Assembly (NCBI GenBank): GCA_007244375.1
Contig: SCVW01000048.1
Span: 124,001 to 188,000 of the forward strand
Reading direction: 5' to 3'
DNA length: 64,000 nt
Origin: Smithella sp.
GTDB lineage: Bacteria > Desulfobacterota > Syntrophia > Syntrophales > Smithellaceae
Every line of letters starts with the position of its first letter. Position 1 is the stretch's first letter. Positions 1-8,126 of the stretch are shown piece by piece. The position numbers and the translations under genes are program-made. The notes beneath the pieces were generated by a model. It saw only the letters and a program-made list of their open reading frames with translations. It was not told the DNA's origin and did no database searches.

Positions 1-1
1 C

Positions 2-913
2 GTTTCCGTTTTGTTCACGGCACCCACTGCTTTTCGCGCCATCAAGAAAGAAGACCCCAACGGCGATTACTTGAAAAAATACGATATCAAATGTCTCCGA
101 TATCTGTTCCTCGCCGGCGAACGTCTTGATCCCGACACCTATCACTGGGCAAGCGACATGCTCAAGATTCCGGTTGTCGATCACTGGTGGCAGACGGAAA
201 CAGGCTGGCCTATTGCCGCCAATTGCATGGGCATTGAAAAATTCCCCATCAAAGCGGGTTCCCCCACAAAACCGGTTCCCGGTTACAATGTGCAGATTCT
301 TGATGCCGACGGCAACCAGCTTCCCAACGGCGAGGAAGGCTCCGTTGTTATAAAACTTCCTCTGCCTCCGGGATGCCTGCCCACACTCTGGCAGGATGAC
401 AAACGTTATCTGGAATACGTCACGGAAAGACCGGGCTATTACGTCACCGGCGATGGCGGACGCTTCGATGAAGACGGCTATATTTTCATCATGGGACGTA
501 TTGATGATGTTATCAATGTTGCAGGACATCGCCTGTCCACCGGCGCGATGGAAGAGATTGTGTCCAAGCACAAGGATGTAGCGGAATGCGCTGTGTTCGG
601 CGCCGAGGATCAGCTCAAAGGGCAGGTTCCTGTGGGCTTTGTCGTACTCAAAGCGGGCGTAGATCGCAATCCGGACGACATTGTCAAAGAACTCGTCCAG
701 ATGGTTCGCAACGAACTTGGCGCGCTGGCCTGTTTCAAAGAAGCCGCTGTGGTCAAGGCACTGCCGAAGACGCGTTCGGGAAAAACCCTGCGCAGCACCA
801 TGCGCAAAATCGTGGACGGCAAGGATTACGTAGTGCCTTCCACAATTGACGATCCTGCAACTTTGGATGTAATAGCCCAAGCAGCAAAAACCATCGGCTA
901 CGGGAAAAAATAA
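2..913 (+). CDS. prpE: Propionyl-CoA synthetase-like AMP-forming acyl-CoA ligase, C-terminal part (5' end outside window)
   Basis: This enzyme activates propionate or a related short acid to its CoA ester through an acyl-adenylate. About 303 residues are visible; the frame is open to the window edge, so the N-terminal half is missing. Seen: the adenylation motif WWQTETGWPI near residue 60, the YVTGDGGRFDEDGY hinge region, GRIDDVINVAGHRLSTGAMEE, and PKTRSGKTLRSTMRK near the end, which carries the catalytic lysine of the acetyl/propionyl-CoA synthetase family. The order and wording of these motifs fit PrpE better than AcsA, but the acyl-pocket residues that decide this lie upstream of the window. 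A hairpin follows the stop codon. Family assignment is firm; substrate is inferred. Confidence 0.85.
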   Translation, partial: VSVLFTAPTAFRAIKKEDPNGDYLKKYDIKCLRYLFLAGERLDPDTYHWASDMLKIPVVDHWWQTETGWPIAANCMGIEKFPIKAGSPTKPVPGYNVQILDADGNQLPNGEEGSVVIKLPLPPGCLPTLWQDDKRYLEYVTERPGYYVTGDGGRFDEDGYIFIMGRIDDVINVAGHRLSTGAMEEIVSKHKDVAECAVFGAEDQLKGQVPVGFVVLKAGVDRNPDDIVKELVQMVRNELGALACFKEAAVVKALPKTRSGKTLRSTMRKIVDGKDYVVPSTIDDPATLDVIAQAAKTIGYGKK

Positions 914-1016
914 ACTCGAAGAGTCTGCCATCCCGGCTCCGCATACGCGGGGTAAACTCCGGCGGGTCATAGTGCCCTTTAGTTTATTTAGAGAAAATCC
1001 AGTTAAGATTTATATT

Positions 1017-1052
1017 AAGAGGGTTGTCGTTTTTTAATGCGGCAACCCTCTT
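1017..1052 (+). terminator. Hairpin after the acyl-CoA ligase gene
   Basis: A 13-bp stem (AAGAGGGTTGTCG with CGGCAACCCTCTT, one imperfect pair) encloses a T-rich loop about 105 bases after the stop. There is no long T-tract after it, so it may be a weak terminator or an mRNA-stabilising hairpin. Confidence 0.5.
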
Positions 1053-1183
1053 ACAATTTATTATCCAAGCAACGAAACACTGCAGGAACTCCCGGTAAAT
1101 GTAAGAGAACAACTGCCGAGCAGGCTGGCACCCGGTATCTTCTGCTCAATTAAGTATACTTTAATCACCTTCATTGTCCGGTC

Positions 1184-1211
1184 TTGACAAAGCATGGCCT
1201 AAATTTATATT
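1184..1211 (+). promoter_or_regulatory. Sigma70-type promoter for the radical SAM gene
   Basis: TTGACA (1184-1189), a 16-base spacer and TATATT (1206-1211). It sits about 34 bases ahead of the likely start codon at 1245, in a gap with no other gene. Confidence 0.6.
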
Positions 1212-1244
1212 GTAGTCGAAATGATTTTGTTGGAAGGAGATGTT

Positions 1245-2177
1245 ATGCCATTTGTCAGACCGGGAATACTCAGACCACCCAGTGAACATGCCAGTTATTA
1301 TCTTCCCTTGACATCGGGGTGTTCAAATAATTCCTGCACGTTTTGCGGGTATTGTTTCACCAATCTTAGCCTCCGCGATCTGGAGGAGGTAAAACAGGAA
1401 ATCGATGCGATGTCCCTGTATATGAATCGCGGGATATGGGTTCAAGGACAGCCCGACATTGTTTACGCGATACTGCAGTACTGGGACGGTAGGCGGGTTT
1501 TTCTTCAGGATGGAGACGCCCTGGTCTATCCGTATCTGAAGCTGCTTGAAGCATTGCAGTATCTGAACAAAAAGTTCCCCAATCTTGAGCGCATTGCCAG
1601 CTACGCCACGCCGCAGGATATTCTCCGGCGCTCGGTGAAGGAATTAAAGGCGATCAAGGAACAGAAGCTCGGCATTCTGTATATGGGCGTGGAAAGCGGG
1701 GATGATGAGGTTCTGCGGCGGATTAAGAAAAACGTCACTCACGATGAAATGGTGGAAGCGGGTAGAAAGGTGAAGGAGGCCGGCATTCTCCTTTCGGTGA
1801 CGGTTATCCTGGGGCTGGGCGGCATCAAAGGCAGCGCAAGGCATGTGTCGGAGACGGCCAGAATTTTGACGGAAATGGATCCGGACTATGCTGGCGCACT
1901 AACGCTGACGTTGATACCGGAAACGCCACTTTACAAGGAGTTGGAGCGCGGCGAGTTTGAGCTGATTACGCCATTTGATTCTTTGCAGGAATTGAAAGGA
2001 ATGGTGGAGCAATCAACTTTTACCAATTGCTTTTTCAGCTCAATGCACGCTTCCAATTATTTCTCGATTCGTGGCTCCATGCCCAAAGACAAGGACAAGG
2101 TGCTCAAACAGTTAGATGCCATCCTGTCGAGTAAAGATCCCCGCCTGCTACGGCCGGAGTATATGAGGGGATTATAG
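1245..2177 (+). CDS. Radical SAM protein of unknown substrate
   Basis: A 310-residue radical SAM enzyme. The cluster-binding cysteines appear as C-x4-C-x2-C (CSNNSCTFC) near residue 25, an enlarged spacing compared with the common C-x3-C-x2-C. Further on, GVESGDDEVLRRIKK and VILGLGG match the SAM-binding strands of the Elp3/B12-binding-type radical SAM group. No cobalamin-binding domain is seen. I chose the ATG at 1245 rather than the in-frame ATG at 1221 because GGAAGGAG (1232-1239) lies five bases ahead of it. The gene has its own promoter and no operon partner, so context gives no substrate. Similar stand-alone proteins are annotated only as radical SAM. Confidence 0.8.
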   Translation: MPFVRPGILRPPSEHASYYLPLTSGCSNNSCTFCGYCFTNLSLRDLEEVKQEIDAMSLYMNRGIWVQGQPDIVYAILQYWDGRRVFLQDGDALVYPYLKLLEALQYLNKKFPNLERIASYATPQDILRRSVKELKAIKEQKLGILYMGVESGDDEVLRRIKKNVTHDEMVEAGRKVKEAGILLSVTVILGLGGIKGSARHVSETARILTEMDPDYAGALTLTLIPETPLYKELERGEFELITPFDSLQELKGMVEQSTFTNCFFSSMHASNYFSIRGSMPKDKDKVLKQLDAILSSKDPRLLRPEYMRGL

Positions 2178-2273
2178 GATTTCTTTTAATGAGTGAAAAC
2201 GTCCTTACGTTTTGAAGACCATGTGAACACAGAAGTGTAAAGTGCTTAAGCAAAAATGGAGAGCCGAGGCGGG

Positions 2274-2909
2274 ATGATCAAGGCAATTTTCTGGGACAAT
2301 GACGGTGTTTTGGTCGATACGGAAGGAATTTTTTTCAGGGCCAATCAGGAAATTCTGGCGGGTTTGGGAATTTCTCTGAGATGGGAGCAGTTTGAAGAGA
2401 TCTCTCTTGGCCGTGGGGAAAGTGTGATACGGCTGGCGGCTAATCCGGGGACGGACACATTTGAAAAACTTCGCCGGGACCGGGACGCCGTTTATGCCGA
2501 TTTACTTACCCGCAAACCGCTGGTAATTGACGGCGTCCGGGAAGCGCTGGATGCGCTTAAGGGGAAATATGTGATGGGAATCGTAACAAGTTCCGGACAT
2601 AAGCACTTCGAAATCATTCATCGGCAATCGGGTCTTTTGCCCTATTTCCAATTTGTTCTAACGATGAAAGATTGCCCGCAGACCAAGCCGCATCCCGGGC
2701 CGTATCTCAAGGCCATTGAGCTAAGCGACTTTCCGTCGGACGAGTGTCTGGTGATTGAGGATTCGCCGCGCGGTCTTGCCGCCGCGACGAGCGCGGGACT
2801 TAAGTGCATCGTGATCCCGAGCAATTTTACACGCGGCCGCGATTTCGCGGGAGCCTGCAATGTTCTGGACAGCATTAAAGATATTCCATCTGTGCTTAAA
2901 GAATTTTAG
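2274..2909 (+). CDS. HAD-superfamily phosphatase (beta-phosphoglucomutase/Gph-like)
   Basis: A 211-residue haloacid dehalogenase-type hydrolase. Motif I is FWDNDGVLVDTE with the nucleophile and acid aspartates near residues 9 and 11; motif II is the VTSSG segment; the motif III lysine is in TKPHPGPY; motif IV is VIEDSPRGLAAA. A helical cap of about 65 residues sits between motifs I and II, as in the beta-phosphoglucomutase and phosphoglycolate phosphatase groups. The start at 2274 gives the usual short lead into motif I; an in-frame ATG at 2256 is possible. It probably dephosphorylates a small sugar phosphate or damaged metabolite, but the substrate cannot be read from the sequence. Confidence 0.8.
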   Translation: MIKAIFWDNDGVLVDTEGIFFRANQEILAGLGISLRWEQFEEISLGRGESVIRLAANPGTDTFEKLRRDRDAVYADLLTRKPLVIDGVREALDALKGKYVMGIVTSSGHKHFEIIHRQSGLLPYFQFVLTMKDCPQTKPHPGPYLKAIELSDFPSDECLVIEDSPRGLAAATSAGLKCIVIPSNFTRGRDFAGACNVLDSIKDIPSVLKEF

Positions 2910-2967
2910 GGAAGCTATTACCGATGCTCATCGATCCTCTTGACAGAATCCTTTCCATCGGATAGGC

Positions 2968-3044
2968 AATGAACAGGGGGTGGCCGATACGGTCTGAGAT
3001 TATACCCTTTGAACCTGATCCGGGTAATGCCGGCGTAGGGAAAA
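2968..3044 (+). ncRNA. TPP riboswitch (THI element)
   Basis: The conserved thi-box core is present: CTGAGAT at 2994-3000, ACCCTTTGAACCTGATC at 3004-3020 and GGGTAATGCCGGCGTAGGG at 3022-3040, closed by a G-rich 5' arm around 2975. It binds thiamine pyrophosphate. A hairpin with a T-tract follows directly, so control is probably by premature termination ahead of thi4-thiE. Confidence 0.93.
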
Positions 3045-3057
3045 GAAAAGGTGTATT

Positions 3058-3092
3058 AATCCGTTTCCCCAGATGAGGAAACGGATTTTTTT
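3058..3092 (+). terminator. Riboswitch-linked intrinsic terminator
   Basis: AATCCGTTTCC (3058-3068) pairs with GGAAACGGATT (3077-3087), followed by a run of Ts to 3092. It lies between the TPP aptamer and the thi4 ribosome-binding site, the arrangement expected for TPP-induced attenuation. Confidence 0.85.
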
Positions 3093-3142
3093 ACGGGTAT
3101 CCGGCCGGTAAGCCGCCCGTTTTTAATCTTGGGGAGGTATTT

Positions 3143-3913
3143 ATGTTAAACGAAACAACCATCAGCAGGGCGATTCTAGACGCCTACTTTAAAAAGCTCG
3201 ATAGCTGCCTGGAGCTTGACGTTGCCATCGTCGGGGGCGGACCGTCAGGCCTGGTGGCCGGATATTATCTGGCCAAAGCGGGACGGAAAGTGGCGCTCTT
3301 CGAACGCAGACTTTCGATAGGCGGCGGCATTTGGGGAGGCGGCATGATGTTCAATGCCATCGTCGTGCAGGAGGCCGGACGGCAATTGCTTGAAGAATTC
3401 GACCTCAAAGGTTCGGAATATGCGCCGGGTTATTATGTGCTCGATGCCGTGGATGTCACGGCCACCCTTATTCACAAGGCTGTGCGGGCCGGTTTGCAGG
3501 TTTTTAATCTCATTGCGATGGAGGATGTGGTGATCAAGAACGAGCGCGTGGCCGGTCTGGTCATCAATTGGGGAGCGGTGGATACGCTGAAGTGGCATGT
3601 GGATCCGCTGACTATCCATGCCCGATATGTCATCGACGGGACGGGCCATCCCGCCAATGTCACCGAGGTGCTCGTGCGGAAAATGGGCGTCCGGCTGAAT
3701 ACCAGTACCGGAGGCATCGTGGGCGAAAAATCCATGGAAGCCGAACAGGGCGAGCTGCAAACTGTGGAAAACACCCGCGAGGTTTATCCCGGGCTTTATG
3801 TCAGCGGCATGGCCGCCAACGCGGTCTTCGGCGGCTACCGGATGGGACCGGTCTTCGGCGGCATGCTGCTTTCGGGCCGTAAGGCGGCCGAAGAAATTCT
3901 GGCGCATTTATGA
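3143..3913 (+). CDS. thi4: Thi4-family thiazole synthase, sulfide-dependent (His-type)
   Basis: This enzyme makes the thiamine thiazole (ADP-thiazole) from NAD and glycine. It is 256 residues with an FAD/NAD-type Rossmann start ([14 protein letters not shown], residues 28-40), the glycine-rich [11 protein letters not shown] stretch (60-70), [11 protein letters not shown] near 165 and the C-terminal [15 protein letters not shown]. In yeast Thi4 the sulfur donor is Cys205 in a CMDP context. Here the equivalent residue is His152 in WHVDP, as in methanogen enzymes that use free sulfide and iron catalytically. The start at 3143 follows GGGGAGG at a good distance. It is behind a TPP riboswitch and overlaps thiE by an ATGA junction. 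The family is sure; the sulfide-dependent mechanism is inferred from the His. Confidence 0.92.
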   Translation: MLNETTISRAILDAYFKKLDSCLELDVAIVGGGPSGLVAGYYLAKAGRKVALFERRLSIGGGIWGGGMMFNAIVVQEAGRQLLEEFDLKGSEYAPGYYVLDAVDVTATLIHKAVRAGLQVFNLIAMEDVVIKNERVAGLVINWGAVDTLKWHVDPLTIHARYVIDGTGHPANVTEVLVRKMGVRLNTSTGGIVGEKSMEAEQGELQTVENTREVYPGLYVSGMAANAVFGGYRMGPVFGGMLLSGRKAAEEILAHL

Positions 3914-4557
3914 TGGCGACGAACGAAAAGAAACCGCTAGGGGCATCTCTGCGGCGCGGGCTTTATCTGATTCTGACCGAACCGCGCGACGGCTATGAAA
4001 CGCTGGGCCGGTGGGCTGTGGAAGCCGGTCTTTCCGCTGTACAATTGCGCTACAAGGGCCATGACGAAAGTGAGCATTCTGCTCTGGCACATGCCCTGCG
4101 GCAGATTACCAAAGGCACCGGCACGCTCTTCATCGTCAATGACCGGCCGGACATCGCATTTGCCTCGCAGGCCGACGGCGTGCATATGGGGCAAGGTGAT
4201 CTTCCGGCAGCGGAAGCACGCAAGCTCATCGGTCCGGCCATGCTGTTGGGCCTTTCCACGCACAACCTGGAGCAGGTCGCGGCTGCTAATGACGCGCCTG
4301 TTGATTACATCGGTTTCGGGCCGCTGTTTGCCACCAATTCCAAGGAACGGCCTGATCAGGTGACAGGGCCGGACGCCTTGAAGGCGGCGCTGGCCATCAG
4401 CCGACATCCCGTTGTGGCCATCGGCGGGTTGAACCTGGATCGGATCAGGCGATTGCAATCATCTCCGCACAATGTAGCCGTCATCCGCGCGGTCAGCGAC
4501 GCACCCGATCCGTTAGCCGCCATGCGCGCCATCCATGCCGCCTGCCTGGAGTTGTGA
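3910..4557 (+). CDS. thiE: Thiamine-phosphate synthase
   Basis: ThiE joins the HMP pyrophosphate and thiazole phosphate moieties to give thiamine phosphate. The 215-residue TIM-barrel protein shows VQLRYKG near residue 40, [10 protein letters not shown] near 75, [11 protein letters not shown] near 93, a GLSTHN segment, [12 protein letters not shown] near 138 and VAIGGLN near 175, all typical of the family. The start overlaps the thi4 stop (ATGATG at 3910-3915), so the two are translationally coupled and share the upstream TPP riboswitch. Together they supply the thiazole and coupling steps; genes for the pyrimidine branch are not in the window. Confidence 0.93.
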   Translation: MMATNEKKPLGASLRRGLYLILTEPRDGYETLGRWAVEAGLSAVQLRYKGHDESEHSALAHALRQITKGTGTLFIVNDRPDIAFASQADGVHMGQGDLPAAEARKLIGPAMLLGLSTHNLEQVAAANDAPVDYIGFGPLFATNSKERPDQVTGPDALKAALAISRHPVVAIGGLNLDRIRRLQSSPHNVAVIRAVSDAPDPLAAMRAIHAACLEL

Positions 4558-4575
4558 CGATTGTTATTTTACGCA

Positions 4576-5829
4576 TTACTGATCTTTATCCATTGTCTTG
4601 AGATATTCTATTCTTTCCACAAGCGGCGGGTGGGAATAATAAAACCGGACATACCAGGGATGAGGATGCAGATTGGAAAGATTGTCCTTGGCCAGCCGTT
4701 TGAGGGCGTTAATCATGGGTTCCGAAGTTCCGGTAAGCTCGTGCGCCATGGCATCCGCTTCACGTTCGTACCGGCGTGAAATCCATGCGCCGACGGGGCT
4801 GAAGAAAAATCCGAGACAACTGAAATAAAGCGAAACCAGGAGCAAACCGGCATATACTGGTGTTTGCTGCAAACCGAACGCAGCATACAGCGGCGGCCAG
4901 TTCACCAGCAGAAAAACCAAATAAAATCCGGCAAAAGATGCGGCAATCATAAAGATCAATTGCTTTAAAATATGCTTCTTTTTCCAGTGGCCGATCTCAT
5001 GCGCGAGCACCGCGAGTATTTCATCGTGCGAATGTGAAGCGAGCAAAGTATCAAATAGAACAATGCGCTTGGTTTTGCCGATGCCGGTGAAATAGGCGTT
5101 GGTGTGTTTGGAACGCTTGCCCTCGTCCACCTGGAAAATTCCCCTGGCCTTCAGTCCGACTTTCGCGAGCAATGATTCAATCTTTTCTTTCAGTTCCTCA
5201 TCCTTGATCGGCTCGTATTTGTTAAAGAGCGGAGAAATGACCACGGGATAAAGCCACAAAAGCAGAATTTCAAACGCGGTGAAAAATACCCAGGCCCAGA
5301 ACCACCAGCTTTTCGGCAGGTAAATAATAAAAGCCATGAAGGCGGAAAGCATGATTCCCATCAGGACGGCTGAAATAATTATGGACTTGATTAAATCGGT
5401 CAGCCAGAGCTTCCAGGTAATGGTGGAAAAGCCGTATTTTTTCTCCAGAACAAACGTATGATAAATATCAAGAGGAATACCTACAGCACCGCCGATGACC
5501 GCCAGCGTACCGAAAAAAATCAGCGCCTGCTCGATCAGATGCCACTGCAACCCGGCGATTTTCGCGACAAGCAACGGCAACAAAAGAAAAATTATGGCAA
5601 GCTCCAGTATGTCATCTGTTAAATTTTCCTTGGTCTCCAGCCGCGAATTATCGTAAGTGTAATCGACCATTTTGGACAGCGTCGCCTCATCAATCATGCC
5701 CTGAAAGACCGGCGGAATAACTTTGCCGTGATCGCGCAGATGCCTGATATTGATCCGCTGCAAAACAAACCGCCAGATGATTCGGCCCAGAAATAAAATT
5801 AAGAATAAAATCAAGAGCGTCTGTTTCAA
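4576..5829 (-). CDS. M48 zinc metalloprotease, Ste24/CAAX-protease type
   Basis: An integral-membrane zinc protease of 417 residues. The zinc motif HEIGH is at residues 277-281 and the third ligand is probably Glu357 in YEREADAMA. Hydrophobic segments lie near residues 1-20, 75-95, 100-120, 145-170, 175-200, 290-310 and 325-345. Bacterial relatives act in membrane-protein quality control; no prenylated substrate is expected here. The start codon is TTG. It lies 41 bases after the SLC12-like transporter gene and may be co-transcribed with it. Residues from about 11 to 271 are nearly identical to a second, truncated copy at 10782-11600, so this locus took part in a recent duplication or gene conversion. 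Confidence 0.88.
   Translation of the reverse strand: MKQTLLILFLILFLGRIIWRFVLQRINIRHLRDHGKVIPPVFQGMIDEATLSKMVDYTYDNSRLETKENLTDDILELAIIFLLLPLLVAKIAGLQWHLIEQALIFFGTLAVIGGAVGIPLDIYHTFVLEKKYGFSTITWKLWLTDLIKSIIISAVLMGIMLSAFMAFIIYLPKSWWFWAWVFFTAFEILLLWLYPVVISPLFNKYEPIKDEELKEKIESLLAKVGLKARGIFQVDEGKRSKHTNAYFTGIGKTKRIVLFDTLLASHSHDEILAVLAHEIGHWKKKHILKQLIFMIAASFAGFYLVFLLVNWPPLYAAFGLQQTPVYAGLLLVSLYFSCLGFFFSPVGAWISRRYEREADAMAHELTGTSEPMINALKRLAKDNLSNLHPHPWYVRFYYSHPPLVERIEYLKTMDKDQ
5017..5798 (-). repeat. 782-bp direct repeat, copy 1 (inside the intact M48 gene)
   Basis: This stretch matches 10788-11569 with a constant offset of 5771 bases and no indels that I could find; only a handful of substitutions were noticed. 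Outside these borders the 3' side is unrelated, while the 5' ends of the two genes are similar but clearly diverged. This fits gene conversion, or an unequal exchange between two paralogues. Confidence 0.9.
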
Positions 5830-5870
5830 AGAATTACAACCGTCCTCATTATCTGATTATTTTTTGTTAA

Positions 5871-8099
5871 TCACTCTTCACTTATTATTATCTTTTGGCC
5901 TGCCCTTACGAAAAGTATATCTTTTATATCTGAAAACATCTTGAAATATTCACCCTTCTGATCAGTAATTTTATCAAGCGAGAATCCCATAATCATAAGA
6001 TCCGAATTTTTTGATTTTTCCGAAACAATATTCTCAAAGGTTTTTACATTTTTATCCCAATGAACATGTTGTACTGCTTTACCTGAAATTGGTATTCTTC
6101 CCTTTTCAATCAGTGCATCCAGTTTTTCCATTTCTCCTGCCTGCTCTTGACTTTCGAATGACGCGAAAATTTCAATTTCACAACCTTCCCATTCAGGATG
6201 GCCAATCATAATATAGGCCAGAAGAATCATAAGATTGCCATTTCTGTAATCAGTAGGTGTAAGCCAGATATGAATCTTCTTTTTATAACCAAAATGTCTT
6301 TCCGAGGAGCGTAGAACACAGATATTGAAATCAACTAAGGCCGCATATTGTATACCATCAATAATATCGGGAATATCATCAGCATTGTTTTTCAAAAATT
6401 CAAAAAGTATGCAATTATTATCCATGCCAGTTATCCCCGGAATCTGCACTATTTGAGCTACCGCAGTTTTAAAACTGGGAGATATTATAGTGTCTACATA
6501 AATTCCTGCATTACTTGCCGCACCCATCTTTATAAGTTCTTCAAGTTTTTCCTTTGCTTCCTGTTTTGTTTGTTGCGTCAAAGCACCTTTGATAAAATGT
6601 ATAAATGTGCCAAACCCGTAGTAATGACTTATCCATCTAAGCAGATCGAATGGCGCCAGCCGTGTAAACGACTTAGACGATATGGCAATGAAAGATGGCC
6701 TCCAACTTGTCGGACTTACCTTAGATCTTCGCTGTATTATTATTTGCAGATTTCTTGTAATCTGTGAAAACACACCTCTTAACATATCGGTAAGTCCGTA
6801 TTCCTCCTCCCTTCCTTTCTTGATACTTAAATAAATTATTATTATCGCGAAAATTGAAAGTATGGCATAGGGAGTGGACATCTGGAACATCATTATCAGG
6901 CAAGCAAAAAATCCTATTAGTGATAAATACCATTTTGAACGGAATGTCGGCCTGTAGGAGGGATTGCCCGAAAAATGTTCGAGAAAACTTACAAGACAAA
7001 GAGTTCCGTAAGTAATCATAAAGAACATGCTTATCACTCTGGCAACAAAATCAACGCTTCCAATAGATACAAACAAGAATATTATTACAGCAGTGACAAT
7101 AGTAGCATTGAATGGTTCGTTAGATTCTCCATTTCCCTTGCGAAGAAATTTATTGATATTTTTCAGCCAGAATATATTATCTTTAGCCAGAGCCTGCATC
7201 GTCCTCGGAGCTATAAGTAAAGATCCGATTGCTGATGAAAGCGTTGCAGCGGCAAGACCTATGGGAATTATTGGTCCCCAGAGAGCAATCTTACTCATTA
7301 CAAACTGATCTGTTGCAAGCTCATCCGGGCTGCAACTGTAACCCAATTTTAAAACCACCAGTACGTAAACAATCATACCGATTAAAGTGGCTGAAATTGA
7401 ACCAAGGGGAATGGATTTCCGTGGATTTTTAAGATCACCTGATAACCCGACTCCCGCAGTCATGCCGGTGAATGCAGGAAAGATAATGGCAAAAACAATG
7501 AAGAAATCGTCGTGATTATTAATCCTTGCAAACATATCCAATGAATGAGTTGAATCCACGCTGCCAAGGAAAAACATCAAAAGCGAAATTCCCAGTATAC
7601 CGGCAACAACCCACAACGCACTGACACCTATTCTTGCTCCTTTAAAAACAATCATGACTAGCAATAAGAAAGTTGAAGGTATGCTTATAAAATAAATGGA
7701 AGGTTGTTCTATTCCTATGATTTTTCCTACCCATGGCAAAAGCGACCTAAACGCTTCAGAAAAAGCAATCATATAAAAGGCAGCAGAAATTGCTTGGGAA
7801 AAATATAGTGAAACCCCTATAGTTCCTCCCAACATAGGTCCAAATGATCTGCTTATCATAAAATATTCACCGCCGCCTTCGACCTTTAGATTTGTGGATA
7901 TTTCCGCAATCGCCAGAACGGTCGGTATGGTAATAATGTGACCAAAAATTATGAGAAGTAATGTGCCAGCTATTCCCGCATGAGCAGTCGCATATCCGAA
8001 CCTTAAAAACAGAATCGCTCCAAGTATTGTACTTATTGAAGCAAGGAATACCGGCGCTGTTCCAAAGTTATATCCGTTTTGTGACTTGTGTACAGACAA
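5871..8099 (-). CDS. SLC12-like (cation-chloride cotransporter/APC superfamily) membrane transporter
   Basis: A 742-residue permease. The first 440 or so residues form about 12 membrane segments, beginning with FGTAPVFLASISTILGAILF and continuing through KVEGGGEYFMISRSFGP, features shared by eukaryotic Na-K-Cl cotransporters and their bacterial relatives. The C-terminal 300 residues are cytosolic and include a Usp-like stretch with SDLMIMGFSLDK near residue 700. The substrate could be ions with chloride, or amino acids. The start is TTG, supported by AAGGAG seven bases ahead. It lies 27 bases after the GNAT-deacetylase gene and is probably in one operon with it. Confidence 0.82.
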   Translation of the reverse strand: MSVHKSQNGYNFGTAPVFLASISTILGAILFLRFGYATAHAGIAGTLLLIIFGHIITIPTVLAIAEISTNLKVEGGGEYFMISRSFGPMLGGTIGVSLYFSQAISAAFYMIAFSEAFRSLLPWVGKIIGIEQPSIYFISIPSTFLLLVMIVFKGARIGVSALWVVAGILGISLLMFFLGSVDSTHSLDMFARINNHDDFFIVFAIIFPAFTGMTAGVGLSGDLKNPRKSIPLGSISATLIGMIVYVLVVLKLGYSCSPDELATDQFVMSKIALWGPIIPIGLAAATLSSAIGSLLIAPRTMQALAKDNIFWLKNINKFLRKGNGESNEPFNATIVTAVIIFLFVSIGSVDFVARVISMFFMITYGTLCLVSFLEHFSGNPSYRPTFRSKWYLSLIGFFACLIMMFQMSTPYAILSIFAIIIIYLSIKKGREEEYGLTDMLRGVFSQITRNLQIIIQRRSKVSPTSWRPSFIAISSKSFTRLAPFDLLRWISHYYGFGTFIHFIKGALTQQTKQEAKEKLEELIKMGAASNAGIYVDTIISPSFKTAVAQIVQIPGITGMDNNCILFEFLKNNADDIPDIIDGIQYAALVDFNICVLRSSERHFGYKKKIHIWLTPTDYRNGNLMILLAYIMIGHPEWEGCEIEIFASFESQEQAGEMEKLDALIEKGRIPISGKAVQHVHWDKNVKTFENIVSEKSKNSDLMIMGFSLDKITDQKGEYFKMFSDIKDILFVRAGQKIIISEE

Positions 8100-8126
8100 A
8101 TTTTTACTCCTTAATTATTGATATAC

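Noticed and set aside
3245-3907. 220-codon open frame antisense to thi4
   Set aside because: Complete overlap with a well-supported gene and a His/Arg-rich, low-order translation.
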